From Lates calcarifer (Eukaryota; Chordata; Actinopteri; Centropomidae): DNA of 64,000 bases. The notes under the pieces were generated by a model. The model worked only from the letters and a program-made list of their open reading frames with translations. It did not search any database and had not been told where the DNA came from. How positions within the stretch are numbered: the stretch's first letter is position 1; the number at the start of each line of letters is the position of its first letter. The position numbers were made by a program, and so were the translations under genes. The stretch lies in NCBI RefSeq assembly GCF_001640805.2, contig NC_066847.1, positions 25,659,504 through 25,723,503 on the forward strand, given 5' to 3'. Positions 26,644 through 37,400 of the stretch are shown piece after piece.

Positions 26644-28086
26644 CAAATTAAAGCATTGTGGTACCATCACAAGCAAGGTTCCCAGTACTACTCTTGAACC
26701 TTAGCACATCATTGAACCACTGAATATTACATGCTAATGATTAGTCAGCTGCTTGTCATACTCAGCACTGAAACAACAGACGGGATTATAATGTATTGAG
26801 TCTAGTTTGTTTTAAAAAGCATTTATTTATGAGGTCTAATGAAGATGCCATTTTAAAAATATTGAGCATCTCATTTTCAGATTGTCTTCTCTTCACTGCC
26901 CCTGCAGCAGCCAAACCAGCTACATCTAAACTCAAACACTATACAGTCAGTCACTATGCTCCCTATTGAGGGAACACTTGTTCAATACACTGTAGGTTTG
27001 CCAAAGCAGAAATAAAAGGTTGAAACAAATCTGCCAATGTTCTCTTCACTCACTCACTTTCTCTACTTTCATCGTCAACAGAGTTCATGTGCTTCTCATT
27101 GCATATGCAACTGTCAGACATACAAGAATAATTTCTACGAAACAAACACACGAAAATGTGTCTTCTTTTTTAAAATCGTGTTGAAAAAAAAATATGAAAA
27201 CATAATTTCATCTTCTTTTCTCCAACTCAAACAAATGGTAACTATAATAACTGCAAAGTTTTGTTCCAAAATCAATAATTTGTGAATTTTTCCTGTGACA
27301 GTGTTGTTTAATAGTGACCTTATGCATGTTTTATTTAACCTATATCAAGATGGTGAAGGTTTTTCCATGCCAGATGATGCACTCTTAAGTTTACATTAGT
27401 TGTAACTTAAAATAAAGTAATATAAATATTAGTCCTCTAAAATATTAAGTAAGATCCATAAATTGATAACTGGGAATATTTCCAGTAGTGTCCACATGCC
27501 AGACTTCTGCACCATCTGCAAATATTTAGAGGAAACAGTTGTTTCACTCCGAGCTTGATACATCCAAGGTGAATGGGTTAGAATGAGGAAGGTCAGGACA
27601 ATAGCCGTAAAGCATCAGTATTCTCCAACAGAGGTACAGAATTTCTGCAAAGCCTGACTAAACCTTCAATCATCGAGCTGGCTGGCAACCACCGTCTCCC
27701 CTTGCTCCGCTCTCACCTTCATCTTCCTCTCCCACCTCCCTTCACTCTCGCTCCCTGTCAGCTCCCATCAGCCTCCCCTCTGTGATGCTCAGAGAGGAAT
27801 TTTACAGCTGCTGTCAGCTTACAATTCACACACACACTTAAAGACCAAAACACACAAGCGCACGCATAACATGCATATGCAGGCTCATGCTCACGCACAG
27901 ATACACACGCACATAAATCACATAATACAGCTTGCACACAAACTCACATATGCTTACCTCATGCACACTCTCACACATGTTGCCTTGATGACAGTTTTAG
28001 ACAGTTAATTAAATGAGACCATGGAGGGAAGACTACCTGGAGAGACTAAAGCAGAGAGAAAACTTTTAAGACCTGCATTGTGAGAC
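26644..28086. other. Intergenic DNA with CA-rich patch
   Basis: No gene is seen. CA/CAT-rich low-complexity sequence occupies about 27820-27985. The rest is unique-looking and AT-rich. Confidence 0.6.
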
Positions 28087-28515
28087 TCAAAGGAATAGAT
28101 TAACATTTTGGGAAATACACTAATTTGCTCTCTTGCTGAGAGAGAGGTGAGAAGATCAATATTCTCCTCCCAGCAAAAATGAAGCTACGGCCAGCAGCTG
28201 GCTAACTTAGCTTAGAAAAAAGAGATTTGAATCAGAGGGAAACAGCTAGCCTGGCTTAGTCTAAGGCAACAAAATCTGCCTACCATCTCCTCTATAGTTC
28301 CCCGATCAACACATTGTACATCTTGTCTGTACATTTTGTCTGCAGAAACTGAAGGGTAAAAATTACAATTTACTTTAGTGAAACTATCGCTTGGCCAGGA
28401 CCAGATGCCAAGAAACCAGCAAAAACTCCAGGAATTCTTTTTTACACTTCAGTTTTTGTGCAGATTAAGCAAACAAGAAATAACATGTTAACTGGGGAGC
28501 TTTACAGTCTCTGTG
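28087..28515. mobile_element. Fold-back repeat, copy 1
   Basis: It begins 'caaaggaatagattaacatt' and contains 'gccagcagctggctaactta' and 'cagctagcctggcttagtc'. It then carries an arm (about 28295-28358, with 'cagaaactgaaggg') whose imperfect inverse appears at about 28440-28510 ('acacttcagtttttgtgcag'). The same family recurs in intron 9 (55985-56215). I recognise it as an abundant percomorph fold-back element without coding capacity. The inner palindrome is shortened relative to the form I remember. Confidence 0.75.
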
Positions 28516-30340
28516 CTAAGGTAAGTTGCTGCTGGTGAGTGTTTCAGACTTGGTGTATGAACGTGTAAGTGGTATCAATATAACTCTCAACAAGAAAGTG
28601 ATCAAGAATCTTCTTGTATATATGTATGTATGTCTGTAAAAAAAAGATAATTGTTTAACTGCATGTATTCCTTATTTGCATTTTGTCTCAGATGCACTCA
28701 CTTTTTGTGAGGCTACATGCCTCATGTGTGTGGAAATGCATGTGATGGGATGGAGTCCCTTTCTGTGCCAGCTCTTTGCCTTTGTACATCCCCAGGTGAT
28801 ATTGAAGACAGGCCATCAAGCAAATACTGAGGCTGATAGAAGAGACGGTCAGGCAGACAAACAGGCAGTCAGACAGGCAGGCAGACTGAGAGGCATATAG
28901 GAGCTCAGCAGTTCAGAGGTCAAATCACTCATGGCAGCCAGCACAGTTTGTATTACAGGGGGTTCCTTTATGTTCAACTCTCTCAAACAATACAGCGTCC
29001 TCTCTTTATTTCTCAGTCTGCTCTTTCAATCTACCCTCACACACCCCCACACCCCCCACCAGGATAAAATGAAGTGTACTACTGTACATCACAGCGCCAT
29101 GCTGTCAGACTGTCTCAAATTTCAAAGCCTTGGCGGCTTTCCAATCAGTTGTGCACATTTGCATGTGCTCAGCAAATATACAGAACTAGGTAACACGGAC
29201 ATGAGTGAGCAGCATGTCTCCCATACATGCACAATACCAGTCACACAGGGTGCAGAGTGAGTATTGCATTGCAGCGTGGTGGGGGTGAGGGTGGGGGTGT
29301 GTTGGGGGTTTCTAAAGGGGGGGGGGTATAACTTCAACAGCAGCTGACACTGTAAAGATTACCTGAGCCTCCACACATATGGTAGGAATTCTCTTCGTGA
29401 TGACATTTCATCACTGATTAAATCCAGCACTGGCAAACTCCAGAATCTGGAAGTAAGTTTTGTATATGTATCCGCTTTACAGGATAAGAGCATATTACTC
29501 TCAGGTTGACAACGTTCTAACATTTGCGAATCAAATTTATCTGTCGGGAGTTGCATTTTGAGGGGGAAAGCCGGTCATTTGGTTTTGATATCGCCATATT
29601 GTCTCATTTATTCCCTTCCTGTCACTGAAAACAAATAAATCTTTCATGTGTGACACTGTCGCTAATCTAACGTGACACGGGCCATTTGGCAGATGCATCA
29701 AACACTCTGCACTCCAGTGAGAAACAAACCCTCAGGATAGAGTGTCATAGAGAGATGAAGTCCTGTTCCACTTTAAAGTCCAGCCTCTGTTCCTCCAGCA
29801 TCCATTGCTCAGTGTAATTTGTCACAGACGGCATCTATCATCACTCTTTCTGAAATGCTGAAACATGATACTGGAGTTTGCTTCACACATTTGGAACTAC
29901 ATGACAATCTCCTGTGCTGGCTAGTAAACGTTAATGATGAATTTTTTTGGTGACATTCAATCAGTATAGGTTCTCCCACTTAAAGAAATTATGTAAAAAC
30001 ACATTTCAGGCTGACACTTGTGGAAGAGAGCTTAAAAAATGAAGGAACTTCATGAACCATCTCATTTGCAAAGCACCTCTGACTCCTTTTAGTCTGATCC
30101 CGATATTCTGACTTAATGCCGAAAAGATCACACTGTAAACCGTCACACATTTATTTCTCCTGCCGCACAGCCGACAACTCATCTGGTTTTCTTTTGAGGG
30201 AGGATAAAACGCTCCAGAATATGAAACAAGCGCTCTCTCTCTTTGGCTCCCACACTCCTGAGCACTTCCATGAATGATTGTGGGGAGTTAAGAAATGTTG
30301 GCAGGCTGCCTATCAGTGCAGCTGCGGAATACAGGAGAGA
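28516..30340. other. Proximal intergenic DNA upstream of adamts16
   Basis: No gene is seen. It includes a short CAGN-type repeat at 28848-28893 and a G-rich tract at 29277-29326 (listed separately). The final part (about 29740-30340) lacks simple repeats. Confidence 0.55.
29277..29326 (+). other. G-quadruplex-prone G-rich tract
   Basis: G runs of 3-5 separated by loops of 1-6 bases ('gggggtgagggtggggg' and following), then a short spacer and an uninterrupted run of ten G at 29317-29326. This satisfies the usual G3+N1-7 rule on the plus strand, about 1.7 kb upstream of the probable promoter. Confidence 0.7.
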
Positions 30341-30356
30341 TGGGAGAATGAGGAGT

Positions 30357-30435
30357 GGATTAAAAAGGGTCAGAGGTTAAATTTCAGACTGTAATCCATC
30401 ACAAATTGCTGATTACCTGCTGCAGGATGTAATCT
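30357..30435. promoter_or_regulatory. Cluster of bicoid-class homeodomain cores
   Basis: GGATTA at 30357-30362, TAATCC at 30392-30397, GATTA at 30411-30415 and TAATC at 30430-30434 give four TAATC-type cores within 79 bp. OTX, PITX and GSC proteins bind such cores. The cluster lies about 0.5-0.6 kb upstream of the probable start of transcription. Short motifs occur by chance, so this is a candidate only. Confidence 0.25.
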
Positions 30436-30539
30436 GCAGATCACATTTGGGTTACAAGATCCAGACTACTGAATTCAAGTAAACATTCATTCCATTTAAT
30501 TCCTGTACATATACTTTGAAATGGATCATCATTTTCAAA

Positions 30540-30962
30540 TGAGCTGATGCGGAACAAGCATAACAAACAGTTGTTACTGCAAGCTCCTTACAGCGCATGT
30601 AATTCGTCACCTAAATACATCGAGCAAATACAACATTCTACCTGTTTTCTTCCCTATATCACACAGCGACTCTGTTCCTCTCCCACAAGTCTCCTGCAAC
30701 CCGACAGACGGATACAAACCCCGACTCTCAGTACAGGTGTCAAATGTGATTGGCTACATGCTGCTGCCTACCTACCACCCACACCCACACCCCCCTCCTC
30801 AAAACTCAAACACCCACACAGGCTCTGCAGCCTCGTGTTCAGTGCTCCCTCGGTAGGGCTCCCGGGGGAAACAGATTCGGACTCAGTGCGACTTTCATAG
30901 AAGTCTGCCATTGCCAAGCCGAGACGCAGCCTATTTAAGACAATCACATGATTTCACTGGGA
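30540..30962 (+). promoter_or_regulatory. Probable adamts16 promoter region
   Basis: This region lies directly upstream of the leader. It contains an inverted CCAAT-type element ('gattgg', 30748-30753), a CACCC/GT-box-rich stretch (about 30777-30798, possible KLF/Sp sites) and, at 30932-30939, the TATA-like 'tatttaag'. GC content rises here compared with the flanks. No start site can be proven from sequence alone, and the gene may also use upstream non-coding exons. Confidence 0.5.
30932..30939 (+). promoter_or_regulatory. TATA-like box
   Basis: The sequence is 'tatttaag' in a moderately GC-rich context. If used, transcription would start near 30960-30970 and give a leader of about 410 bases before the adamts16 start codon. 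Confidence 0.35.
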
Positions 30963-31033
30963 GTCAAAATGGTCCGCGGGGGTCACTGGGTAGAGAGAGA
31001 GAGGGAGCGGCAAAGTGAGCGTGTGTGAGAGAA

Positions 31034-31077
<44 letters not shown>

Positions 31078-31375
31078 GTCGGACTGTCTGAGTGGAATAA
31101 AGGAAAATGACTTGCCGGGAGAGTGGACTTGAATTCATGCGATTTGCCGCCTCGGGATACTGGTACACTTGGAAATGAATGGAGACCCAAAGTGGCACAA
31201 CTGAAGAAGCCTGCATCTGAGAGTCGTTGATGCTTTATTCATCACAAGTCCCGCTGAACTGCTGCTGCTGCTGCTTCTGTTGGACGGGTTTATTTAAGCG
31301 CATATTGGGACTGTTGGAAAGTAGCGGTGTGATATAGGCTTCATTTTTTGGGGGGGTTAAAGGTGATCCACAGAC
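30963..31375 (+). other. Probable 5' untranslated leader of adamts16 with uORFs
   Basis: Between the TATA-like box and the start codon lie five short upstream ORFs: 30969-31028 (20 codons with stop; A at -3 and G at +4, a strong start context), 31107-31178 (24 codons; A at -3), 31175-31204, 31179-31220, and 31230-31337 (36 codons, including five Cys in a row from a CTG/TGC repeat). The last ends 38 bases before the main start. An in-frame TGA at 31364-31366 excludes an N-terminal extension of the main frame. A (GA)19 tract sits inside the leader. Its 5' boundary is inferred. Confidence 0.5.
31037..31074 (+). repeat. (GA)19 microsatellite in the leader
   Basis: Nineteen perfect GA units between uORF 1 and uORF 2. 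Length change here could alter leader structure or bind GAGA-type factors; that is inference. Confidence 0.95.
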
Positions 31376-31459
31376 ATGACTTTCTTACGGAGTCGTGCAG
31401 AGTGGAAAAACTGGACGTTGCTCTTTTTCCACCTCTTTTGTTTTTTCACACTGGGCAAA
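31376..31459 (+). CDS. adamts16: adamts16 exon 1 (signal peptide)
   Basis: Encodes residues 1-28. A basic and polar start (Arg5, Arg7, Lys11) is followed by the hydrophobic core [15 protein letters not shown], a typical secretory signal peptide. The ATG has a purine at -3 and an in-frame TGA 12 bases upstream, which fixes the start. The exon ends in phase 0 at a consensus donor (gtaagt). Confidence 0.88.
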
Positions 31460-34400
31460 GTAAGTCGGTTGTGTTATCTCCGTTGCGCCTGTGCGCACAT
31501 GCATGCGCAGCTCATAAAGCTGTCAACACTTCATATGACTAAGTGCCGAGTTTAGGGTCATTTTCCGTGATAATTTGCAGGATGCGCAGTCTCATTTACT
31601 TCTCCTGTTTTACAGAGCTTGCCTTCGAATAACGGTGCTGACAGAGCAGAATCTCACCAGGAAGCATCGGCATTACTCCGATTTCTCAATTTACCTCAAC
31701 ATACAGGTATGACAAGAGTTGAACAAAATGTCTCGCAGATTTCAGCAGTGTTTCTCCGAATAATTTCAGTTTTTAGTGTGGGAGAGTGTATTATGATCCG
31801 CCAGTTCATGCTTAACATTTTGGCACAATGAAATTACAAGTAAAGCCATCCACTGCATCCCTCAAACGGCCAGCAGCATCAAACAGCGCTCACCTGCGCT
31901 GCGCACTGCCTCTCTTCACCGCTGGGGGGCGACCTGCACCCTGACACAGAGCCATCAGTGGCTGCTGCACCACTGGAGCTCAAACCTGGGGTCCACGGGG
32001 AAATAAGTAATAGGTTAATTTTGTGGTAGATAATTTCACGTGGTTGAAGTTTAAGTAAAATGAAGTTTTGATTGGTGGAGTCCCGGATAATAAGCAGTTA
32101 AAAGAAAAATATCAGTATGTGACATTAATCTAATTGCTTAATAAGACAATAAAAATGGCTGACATATTTGTACACTTCGATTGTTAAAATGCACTTGGAA
32201 GTCAGAAGATGCACTGATGCCTGCCGTAACTGCTTAGTCAGTTCAGTAATTAGTGCAAGCAGGAAGTGCAAGACAGACTTTCATCTGTTATTTGTTTTGT
32301 GGATCTAACCCCATGTGGCGTGCTGAGTCAGCAACTGCTTTGGCTGTGCATTCTCCCTCAGATCTTTTTGGGGGGGGGCTGGGGGTTTGTTTTTGTTTTT
32401 TTTAGTTTCCATGAAAAGCAGACACATAAACAAATAAACAAATATCAAAACTCCCCTCACTGAGTTCATGTGGAGATGATCTGAAACAGAGGTGAGGGCT
32501 TCCCCTCACTTCTGTTTCAGATCATCTCACAGCCAGTGCTTTAACAACTACTGCTCAGTGTTGATGTGTTTAACATTTGTGAGGGAAAAATTCATGTGTT
32601 CAATCTTTTGTTAAGTTTAAGCCAAGCTCTAACCAATGGGTACAATGGTTAGAGCCCTTATCAGCACTAATGGTACTCAGGAGCTACTAAACCAACAAGC
32701 TAACCACTGCTGGATCTTGTCTCAGTCTCTCAGTCCATCAGACAAGTGTGTGTGTGTGTGTGTGTGTGTGCACGCACTTGCATTATCTATTCCTGCAGAC
32801 TCTTTGTTTGTATACTGTCAGACATGGGTCACTGCAGCTGGTTTTTAAGTTAGGGTGGTACAAACACAGTTGAGTAGGTGTAAATGTGTGTGAGTATGTT
32901 GGGGGGGGTGGACAAAGCGACGAAGATAGAGAGGACCATTTTCAGGTTTTGCCTAAGTGCTTTGGTGTCTGCTCAGAAAAGGCTTGAGACTTAAAGTATG
33001 TGTTTGCTCTGTGCAGTCCTATAGCTCTCTGTGTAGGTTGTGGTTATAACATTGCAAGGGTTGGAGGTTTGCCTCCCACTGTCACCAACCATGCTAAACC
33101 ATATGCACACATGATAATGCAAGGTGCTTTAAATAAATGCATCCACTAACAAGCATATGTCATATTGTGCGTAGGGGTTTTAAGTCAGCCTACCCAAAAT
33201 GCACCAAATAGCCAAGTTCAAACCTCAGGCATTCACACTGCCAGTGATGACACACTGTCTGTCACCCTGCGTGTTTCTCCTGCTGACTGCCAAAGCACGT
33301 CTGTCCCCATGCTATATTTACTCATTATTCAGACTTGCTAAAGCAGGTCATACTGTACAGTAACTGACTCTGGCTCTTGTTGACTGTAAGTCCAAGGTTG
33401 CTGTTATTTCTGTGCACCTTTAGCTGATAAAATGACCACGTATCATTTTCCCATGGCAAGACAAAACACATTTGCAACGGCCATTACAACACTGTAACAA
33501 AATCAATGATGACGCTGTTTTGGTTGTTTGCTTGCTGGTTACTCATAGACCCAAAGTGTATCGAGTGCATGTTTCAAGATGTGTGATGACTTACAGTATC
33601 AGGCACTTTGTATTAATAAGATCTCATCACAGTATCAAAGGTTACTGTGAAACAATGTCTCTCCCAGCATCAGAGACAAAATAATAATTCTTGGTTTTAA
33701 CACATTTTTTTGTGTGCATGCAAGACACATTACCTCTAAAACCCTGCAATGTCTCCACAGCCTTAAAGAGAATAACACACATCATTCCTGACACAGGATG
33801 CCCTCTTTTAGTAGGTCAGCTAATTCTTACTCAGAGGATGGATAGGAGTGGCATCTGCTGTCATGATTTCCCCTGGAAAACCAATTTTGGCGCAGCTCAA
33901 GGAGTCTGCTACTCTTTTGATTTAACCTCTGGAGGGAAGCAGGCTAGTTTCTTGGTCACAGCACCATTAGACATTTAACTGGTATAAGAGGCTAGGCCTG
34001 TGACCTGCCACCAGCCCTCTTTATGACCTGCAGTTATCTCGCCTGAGCTGTAGTAAAAACTGTAGTAAAACACTAGGTCAAACATGATTCACTCTCCGCT
34101 GAACGGCCTGTGTTGGAATTGTCTAGAACCCTTCCTTTTCTTGTAACTCTTTCTTGACCCTGCCAGCAAAAGTATATGAGGCAGGTCAAGGAGAATTTAC
34201 AAAGGAATGGAAAAGGTTGTAGTTTTTCCTCAGTCTGTGATGCAGCCAAGGTAGCAGCATGACACAACATGCAGTATATCACAGTAAATGATGTTGACGT
34301 ACCAAATTAGTATGGACTGGCCACAATGAATACAAGGACAATGTGTTTTCTTTTTGCCAAGTTGCATCTACAAAATATAGTCCATTACATCTTGCATCAT

Positions 34401-37400
34401 AGGTTTCTTTCTTCGATCTTCCACTGTTTGATCCCATGAAGCCCCTACATATCAAAGAAGTAGATTCTGTCTTTTGTCTAGATGCTTTTCGCCATCGTTT
34501 TTCACTCTCATTTCACTCTCCATCTGTTGCCATTGCATGTACATTCACAGTTTCACTGAAAATAATCCCCCAACTTTTGATCTTTCTCTCCAGAATATGA
34601 GATTGTGTCTCCATATGAAGTCAACCACCAAGGTGCTTACATCTCTCACGAAGTTGCCCACCATCAGCGCAGAAGGCGACGCAGATCCCTGAACCCAGAT
34701 GCAGGCTCATCAAACACTGACAGCGGCGGTGAAATGGTCCACTTCCGGCTAAGTGGCTTGGGGCAGGACTTCCACATGGAGCTGAGGGAGGCCTCAGAGA
34801 GCCTGATAGCACCTGGCTTTGCCATCCAGGTCCTGGGAAAGAACGGCACCAAGAGCCTGAGGGCCTACCACCAGGACGACCTCTGCTTTTACCAGGGGTC
34901 GCTGAGGTCGAGGGTCAACTCCTCGGTGGCTCTGTCCACATGCATGGGGATGGTGAGTCTGAACGTGCACAGAGTCGGGTTGCAGGAGGTGGGAGTAGTT
35001 GAGCTGAGCTGGATCTGGGTTGGTGCATGTGTTCGCATCAGAGAAAAAGACTTCAGGGTCAGTTAATTTGAAAGTATGTTTAGTTTTGGCAGCATCTAGA
35101 TTGATCTACCAAGTGAATACTGTAATTGCACTTACTGACCCTAAAAGAAATAGAGAGCCTGGGAGCCAAATTTCAGAAATTTGGCTCATCCTGGGACCCT
35201 GATAATATAAACACAGCGTTAGTGTTCTTGTCATGTTGAAGCCCAGAGAGGGGGGAAGAGAGAGGTCCATGAACCTTTTTGGATTTCAAGTCAAAGTTTA
35301 GAAAACACTGAATTAGAGCAGAGACTAGGTATAAGTAAATGACTGAAAACATGAATACATTTACTGTAATTTGGGGTTAGAAGATGTCAATCAGACACCG
35401 AGCTAAAGGAAAGAGTGAGAGGGAAAAGAAGGATGAAAGGAAGAGAAAATCAGATTACAGCCAGGCAGTGAATCTAGATAAAACCACATATTTTTCATCA
35501 TTGTAAGACACTGTCTTTTTCTTTGACACATGCACAGTCATCAAGCGGTTCTTTCAGTACGCTACTGTAAGGCTGCCTTTCACACAGCACTTGAGTCAGT
35601 GTATTGTCTGTCTGGTCTGGTCATAAAATTGGCTTGTACTTGACTCCAGTTGACTTAAAAACCCACTGGCTAAGTTGGCAAGTGATGCACAGAAGTTTCC
35701 TCCTTCAGTCTGTCGTGCATCATTAGTTCTTGCTCATTCCATGTACATTTCACTTTTGCCTAAATCAGCTAATGAATAACTAATGAACGGAAAAGTCAAG
35801 TCTGCAAACGCCACAGAATGTTTGGTCTATAAGCCAGGAAAATCCTAAAAACACACACATGCCAAAACACGCCAAAACAATGTTTTGGTGGTATTTCATC
35901 CTCTTATTTAGCATACACCATGCTGTTAGACCAGTTTTCATGGCCAACATATGGAGTACAGTCCACAGATATACATTTTTATTTAATATTATTTAAGCCT
36001 GAGCATTATTTAAGCCTGAGCACCTGGCATTTTGCATTTTATGCATTTTAACAGGTTCTCAACTCAAGAGCAATAATCTTTGATGATCTAACACAGCTGG
36101 CACCATAAATAGCAGACTGCAGCAATTAATAAGCTGATATTAAATCCAAAACTAAGCAGATTTATTGGTGTCAGAAAGATCAGTTATTAACAGCAGTACA
36201 ACTTGTATTTGTGCTCAGCTGGACTGAAGTGTGTGAACCAAAGACCATTCTGATGCAGGTGTTTGGTGCTAATTTTGGTTTCCCTTTTGTTTGTTAATGT
36301 CATACATCCAACTTGTCCAGGATAAAAGTAATTATTTTAATATGCAGGATAACATTGCTGAATGGACAAATGCTAATGATTACCCTTGGACCCTTGTTTG
36401 TTTTCTGTGGAGAAAGTTGGCAGAATTTCAATTCTTGCCTTGGTGGTCCTTCTGTGCTGCATGAACATAAAGGAAACATTACTGTAAGAATGACATTAAG
36501 TAAGCCTAAGTGAGGCAGCTCCACCCTGAGACCTCAAGTGTTATGCTAGACCTCTCAGTAGTCTGGACTAGAGAACAAAGGACTTAATGAATACATGCTA
36601 ATCCTCTCAGCCTTGAGCTCACATAAACACATATTGTTTTAGAGCTCAACAATCACTGAAGACAGAGGCAGCAGCCGAGCAGAAGGCAGAGAAATGTCTG
36701 TAATGTTACCTATTGGCACGTAAATGTTAATTGTTAATGTGAGATTCCAAGTTTGAAAGAAGAAATTGTGTTTTGAGAGCATTCGAGCTTGAGGTCATAC
36801 AAGCTTTGCATCTAAAGGACCTTGTAACAGCAGAAAAGAAAATGATGGTCATTGAAATCCACAGTCTTTTCACAGTTTTAACTAAACAAATGCCTTGAAA
36901 AAACAATATGACCACATTTCACTTCAACTTGGGTTTGGTTTTTTGTTTTTTTGGTGCTTTTGATTCTAATAAATTCCAGGCCTGACTTTTCTGGTTTGCT
37001 GTTTATATTTTCATTGCGGAGGACCACTGCTGTGTCTGAGAATTGCCCCCTAAAACAACAGACAGAGAATGGCACATTTCCAGGGATGCTTCTTCTTCTC
37101 AGTGTGTATGTCAGAGAGAGAAAGAGAGAGAGAGAAAGGGAGAGAGAGAAAGAGAGAGAGAGAGAGAGGGGGAGAGGGAGAGGGAGAGAGGGAGAGAGGG
37201 TGTGTGTGCATGTCTGCATTTCAGACCAGATCCCAATAAAAGATTCAGCCAAAAGGTCCAGGGTTGTAGAGACTGTAAAGACTGTTCTCACGACTTAGGC
37301 CGGCTAAGATGGACTGGGTCAGTGAATCAATGGGAATTTGACTTTTTCTGATGTGAATTGGGGAACTGCAAACTATGTCAACAGACAAAGGTATTTAGAC

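Larger units (their letters stand above)
31707..34593 (+). other. adamts16 intron 2 (2.9 kb)
   Basis: Contains a (GT) microsatellite at 32746-32770, a near-perfect 26-bp inverted repeat at 32473-32528 and a possible SINE fragment at about 33040-33155. No nested gene was found. Confidence 0.85.

Noticed and set aside
26185..26676. 163-codon minus-strand and 97-codon plus-strand frames
   Set aside because: Both are translations of the SINE at 26297-26632.
31348..31542. Alternative frame overlapping exon 1
   Set aside because: It lacks an ATG start at 31348, runs through a consensus donor into intron 1, and loses to the ATG at 31376, which gives a signal peptide and joins in frame with eleven further exons.
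34605..35066. Reading exon 3 onward past 34952
   Set aside because: A consensus gtgagt donor follows Met178, and the conserved continuation SGLIRT lies in exon 4; the readthrough tail has no family similarity.
36951..37351. Arg/Glu-rich plus-strand and Ser/Leu-rich minus-strand frames
   Set aside because: Produced by the GA-rich tract in intron 3.
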